Of a stretch of 64,000 nt of DNA, positions 61,640-64,000 are shown one piece after another; the first letter of the stretch is position 1; each line of letters starts with the position of its first letter. The position numbers and the translations under genes were made by a program. This stretch comes from JAKVAV01 sp047632755 (lineage in GTDB: Bacteria > Bacteroidota > Bacteroidia > Flavobacteriales_D > Cryomorphaceae): NCBI GenBank assembly GCA_047632755.1, contig JBLIDT010000006.1, forward strand, positions 86,490-150,489, given 5' to 3'. The notes under the pieces are model-generated. The model did not search any database. It saw nothing but the letters and a program-made list of their open reading frames with translations, and was not told the DNA's origin.

Positions 61640-62730
61640 TCAAGTACCTTTTTATTTTTTCTCTTTTCCTGGCGGGGTGTGCCACCACAGAAACTGAACA
61701 AAAACATGAAGTTGCAAAGGATGCCGAGCAGCTCCAAGTAAAATATGCCACTGGATTTACCATCCAGAAATCAAACGAGGGATATTCCATTACCGTTAGA
61801 AATCCGCAAGACACCTCTCAAATCTTAGGAACCTATTTGCTCACAAAATCTGACACGGTCGGAATTCCAATTCCCATTGAAACGGCTGTTTTGAATAGCA
61901 CGACGTTCGGCGCTTTTTTCAATCACCTCGATGCCTTGAGCACAGTGAAAGGAATGACCTATACGAGCGGTGTTAAGAATAGCGAGATTCTCAATTTGAT
62001 CGAATCGGGAGATATTGCAGAAATGATCTCGGGCGATGGAATAGATTTCGAGAGAATGCTGGAGCTGAGTCCTAGCGTGGTTTTCGCCTATAGCTTCGGA
62101 GAAGCAGATTTTTCGCGATACGAAGAATTGGGAATTCCAGTAGTTCTGCTAATGGATTACAAAGAATCACACCCGCTCGGGAGGGCGGAGTGGATAAAAG
62201 TGGTTGGTTGCCTTCTTGGCAAGTACGAGGAAGCTCAGACGATTTTCACGGAAGTAGAAGAGGCCTACCGAAAAATTCAAACACAAGCTGCCATGCACTC
62301 ATCTCTTCCTTCCGCCTTCACGGGTAGTCGCTACGGCGATTTTTGGTATGCTCCAGGAAAGGATAGCTACATAGCCAAGTTCATCAAGGATGCAGGAGCG
62401 AGCTATACTTTCGACCATATCGAAGGGCAAGAAAGTGCCGAACTTGATTTCGAGCAGGCACTCGTCACTATTTCTCAGGCAGACTATTGGGGATTGGTAG
62501 TGTCCTCAAAAGAACCTTTCACTTCCGAAGATATTTTGGAAATGAGTCCGCTTTATGAGAACTTGACAGCCTTTAAGGACAAGCAGATTTTTATCTGCAA
62601 CACCGCCGAGAAAGACTATTTCGGCGATGCTGTTATGGAGCCTCAGCTCATTCTTTCCGATCTCTATCACATCTTTCATCCCAACGTCGAAACCGATTCG
62701 ACTTTTCATTACTTCAAACCAATTCAGTAA
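61636..62730 (+). CDS. Iron-chelate/cobalamin-type ABC transporter substrate-binding lipoprotein
   Basis: A 364-residue class III binding protein (lipobox LAGC, Cys15). Features of the BtuF/FecB family include TTFGAFFNHLDALSTVKGMT, the DGIDFERMLELSPSVVFAYSFGEAD block, a backbone helix (about 195-215) and the C-terminal DAVMEPQLILSDLYHIFHP. Such proteins bind haem, siderophore-iron or vitamin B12; which one is not visible. It overlaps the MacA-like gene by 4 bases, joining two unrelated transport systems in one transcript. Confidence 0.88.
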   Translation: MIKYLFIFSLFLAGCATTETEQKHEVAKDAEQLQVKYATGFTIQKSNEGYSITVRNPQDTSQILGTYLLTKSDTVGIPIPIETAVLNSTTFGAFFNHLDALSTVKGMTYTSGVKNSEILNLIESGDIAEMISGDGIDFERMLELSPSVVFAYSFGEADFSRYEELGIPVVLLMDYKESHPLGRAEWIKVVGCLLGKYEEAQTIFTEVEEAYRKIQTQAAMHSSLPSAFTGSRYGDFWYAPGKDSYIAKFIKDAGASYTFDHIEGQESAELDFEQALVTISQADYWGLVVSSKEPFTSEDILEMSPLYENLTAFKDKQIFICNTAEKDYFGDAVMEPQLILSDLYHIFHPNVETDSTFHYFKPIQ

Positions 62731-62757
62731 TCTTTATACTACCCTTATCTTTGGACC

Positions 62758-63744
62758 ATGTCCAAGGCGGTCAAGTGGGTGTTCTGTTTTCTGATTCTGA
62801 TTATTCTGGTGCCTGCGTCCCTCTTTTTGGGATCCGTTGACATTCCCTTCGTGGCATTTTTTGGAGGAGGAGATGAGTTGCAAAATATCATCATACGAGA
62901 GTCCCGAATTCCGCGAACTCTCGCAGCTCTTTGTGGTGGAGCGGGATTGGCATTGGGCGGACTTTTCATGCAAACACTTTTTCGAAACCCTTTAGCGGGG
63001 CCATCCGTTCTGGGCCTGACCAGTGGCTCTTCACTTGCTGTCGGCATTCTCACTCTGGGTGGCGGCGTCATAGCTACCTCTCAGTTTGCCGTTGTTTCTG
63101 CGGCGGCGATTGGTTCCATAGCAGTGCTCTTAGTCATCTTGGCGGTAGCACACCGATTTGCAAATATGGCTTCTGTGCTCATTGTCGGACTGATGCTTGG
63201 TTTTTTTGCTTCCGCAATGGTTAGTCTGCTTCAGGCTTACGCCGATGAGACTTCTTTAAAAGCTTTCGTCTTTTGGGGATTTGGAAGTTTCTCCAATATT
63301 GCTTTTAAACAACTTCCGATTTTATTGATCCCCCTTCTGTTGATCTTCTCCATCTCTCCTTTTTTTATAAAACCCTTGAATCATTTATTGCCAGGAGAGC
63401 TCCACGCCAAAACAATGGGAGTTCATGTCAAAAAGCTTCAACTCACCTTGGTGATTGCCGCAGGAATTATGGTAGGTGTCATCACGGCTTTTTGCGGTCC
63501 GATCGCGTTTATTGGACTCGCCGCTCCGCATTTGGCTCGATTGCTCTTTTCCACTCCCAACCACCGAACAGTATTGCCCGCTGCGCTTATTTTAGGCGGG
63601 TGCTTGGCTGTTCTCTGTGATTTGATAGCTAGATTGCCGTTTAGCGAATATGCATTGCCCCTAAACACCGTTTGTGCATTTATGGGCGCGCCAGTAGTTA
63701 TATACCTCGTTTTTAAAGGTCGAAAAAGCCGCATACTGACATGA
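62758..63744 (+). CDS. FecCD/BtuC-type ABC transporter permease
   Basis: A 328-residue inner-membrane permease with about ten helices. Family blocks: RIPRTLAALCGGAGLALGGLFMQTLFRNPLAGPSVLGLTSGSSLAVG, GFFASAMVSLLQ, FWGFGSF, the cytoplasmic coupling region (LGELHAKTMGVHV-like, here GELHAKTMGVHVKK), and FCGPIAFIGLAAPHLARLL. Partner of the preceding binding protein and the following ATPase. Confidence 0.94.
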   Translation: MSKAVKWVFCFLILIILVPASLFLGSVDIPFVAFFGGGDELQNIIIRESRIPRTLAALCGGAGLALGGLFMQTLFRNPLAGPSVLGLTSGSSLAVGILTLGGGVIATSQFAVVSAAAIGSIAVLLVILAVAHRFANMASVLIVGLMLGFFASAMVSLLQAYADETSLKAFVFWGFGSFSNIAFKQLPILLIPLLLIFSISPFFIKPLNHLLPGELHAKTMGVHVKKLQLTLVIAAGIMVGVITAFCGPIAFIGLAAPHLARLLFSTPNHRTVLPAALILGGCLAVLCDLIARLPFSEYALPLNTVCAFMGAPVVIYLVFKGRKSRILT

Positions 63745-64000
63745 TCGAAGCACACAAGATATCAGTAGGGTATGGCTCGAGAATTCTGGTGGAAGAGCTT
63801 GATTTGACTTTGCCGAAAGGCTCGGTCACGGCATTTATCGGGTCGAATGGTAGCGGGAAGTCAAGCTTGATGCGGGTTTTGAATGGGTTGCAAGAGCCTT
63901 TGTCGGGAAAAGTATCTTGGAACGAAAGAGATATTTCCGACTTCGATCGGAAAGAAAAGGCCAAAGTAGCGGCTTCGCTTTACAGTAATTTCTCGCGAGT
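63741..64000 (+). CDS. FecE/BtuD-type ABC transporter ATP-binding protein (partial)
   Basis: Only the first 86 codons are inside the window; the gene continues to the right. It starts MIEAHKISVGYGSRILVEEL and has the Walker A motif GSNGSGKSS (about 35-43). The ATG overlaps the permease stop by 4 bases. With the two genes before it, it completes an iron-chelate or cobalamin importer. Confidence 0.9.
   Translation, partial: MIEAHKISVGYGSRILVEELDLTLPKGSVTAFIGSNGSGKSSLMRVLNGLQEPLSGKVSWNERDISDFDRKEKAKVAASLYSNFSR

Noticed and set aside
1..64000. tRNA, rRNA, insertion sequences, prophage or CRISPR arrays
   Set aside because: No transposase, integrase, cas or phage genes among the coding regions, and none of the short intergenic gaps shows tRNA-like arms or direct-repeat arrays.

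Overview
The window looks like chromosomal DNA of a marine-type member of the Bacteroidota (Flavobacteriales / Cryomorphaceae-like; the exact genus is not determined). The evidence is a SusC/SusD pair, several proteins ending in type IX secretion (T9SS) sorting domains, DUF4249-like and Cys-lipoprotein families, a Bacteroidota-type PriA, and TAnnTTTG-type -7 promoter elements with no strong Shine-Dalgarno sequences. There are no tRNA, rRNA, CRISPR or IS elements, and no gene-free gap over 300 bases.

Left part (1-25 kb) is mostly core genome: priA, an acyltransferase, a hotdog thioesterase, gamma-glutamyltransferase, a cyclophilin lipoprotein, a HEPN-domain protein, a DUF1684 protein, oxyR, a redoxin / haem-copper monooxygenase-like / Spy-like operon, an NhaC antiporter, an RND-family exporter, dnaK, panB, an RluA-type pseudouridine synthase, hsp20 and a cbpA/dnaJ-like gene. 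dnaK and hsp20 share a sigma-54-like promoter plus paired upstream palindromes at matching distances.

The centre (25-57 kb) is a large starch/maltodextrin utilisation region. A Nudix-type regulator diverges from a unit encoding pfkA, a BadF-type sugar kinase, beta-phosphoglucomutase, GH65 maltose phosphorylase, two GH13 lipoproteins, methylglyoxal synthase and class II aldolase, followed by pgi. Next come a T9SS protein, an MFS sugar transporter, a periplasmic GH13 enzyme on the opposite strand, a four-module T9SS protein, a T9SS esterase with a carbohydrate-binding module, a T9SS CotH/lamin-tail protein, a T9SS GH13 amylase, SusC, SusD and two SusE/F-position proteins. Together these describe a route from polymer cleavage at the surface, through oligosaccharide import and phosphorolysis, to triose phosphate. 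A 15-19 bp palindrome (GTGT-N7-ACAC) recurs in front of the pfkA unit, the MFS gene, the secreted amylase and susC, with a weaker copy in the divergent GH13/four-module intergenic region. I propose it is the operator of the adjacent Nudix regulator, whose Nudix box has lost catalytic residues.

The right end (57-64 kb) encodes a MacAB-like exporter with two paralogous permeases and an adaptor, followed without a gap by a BtuFCD/FecBCD-type iron-chelate or cobalamin importer whose ATPase runs off the window.

Three related ~110-145 bp imperfect palindromes (near 8.5, 16.2 and 36.0 kb) form a small dispersed intergenic repeat family.
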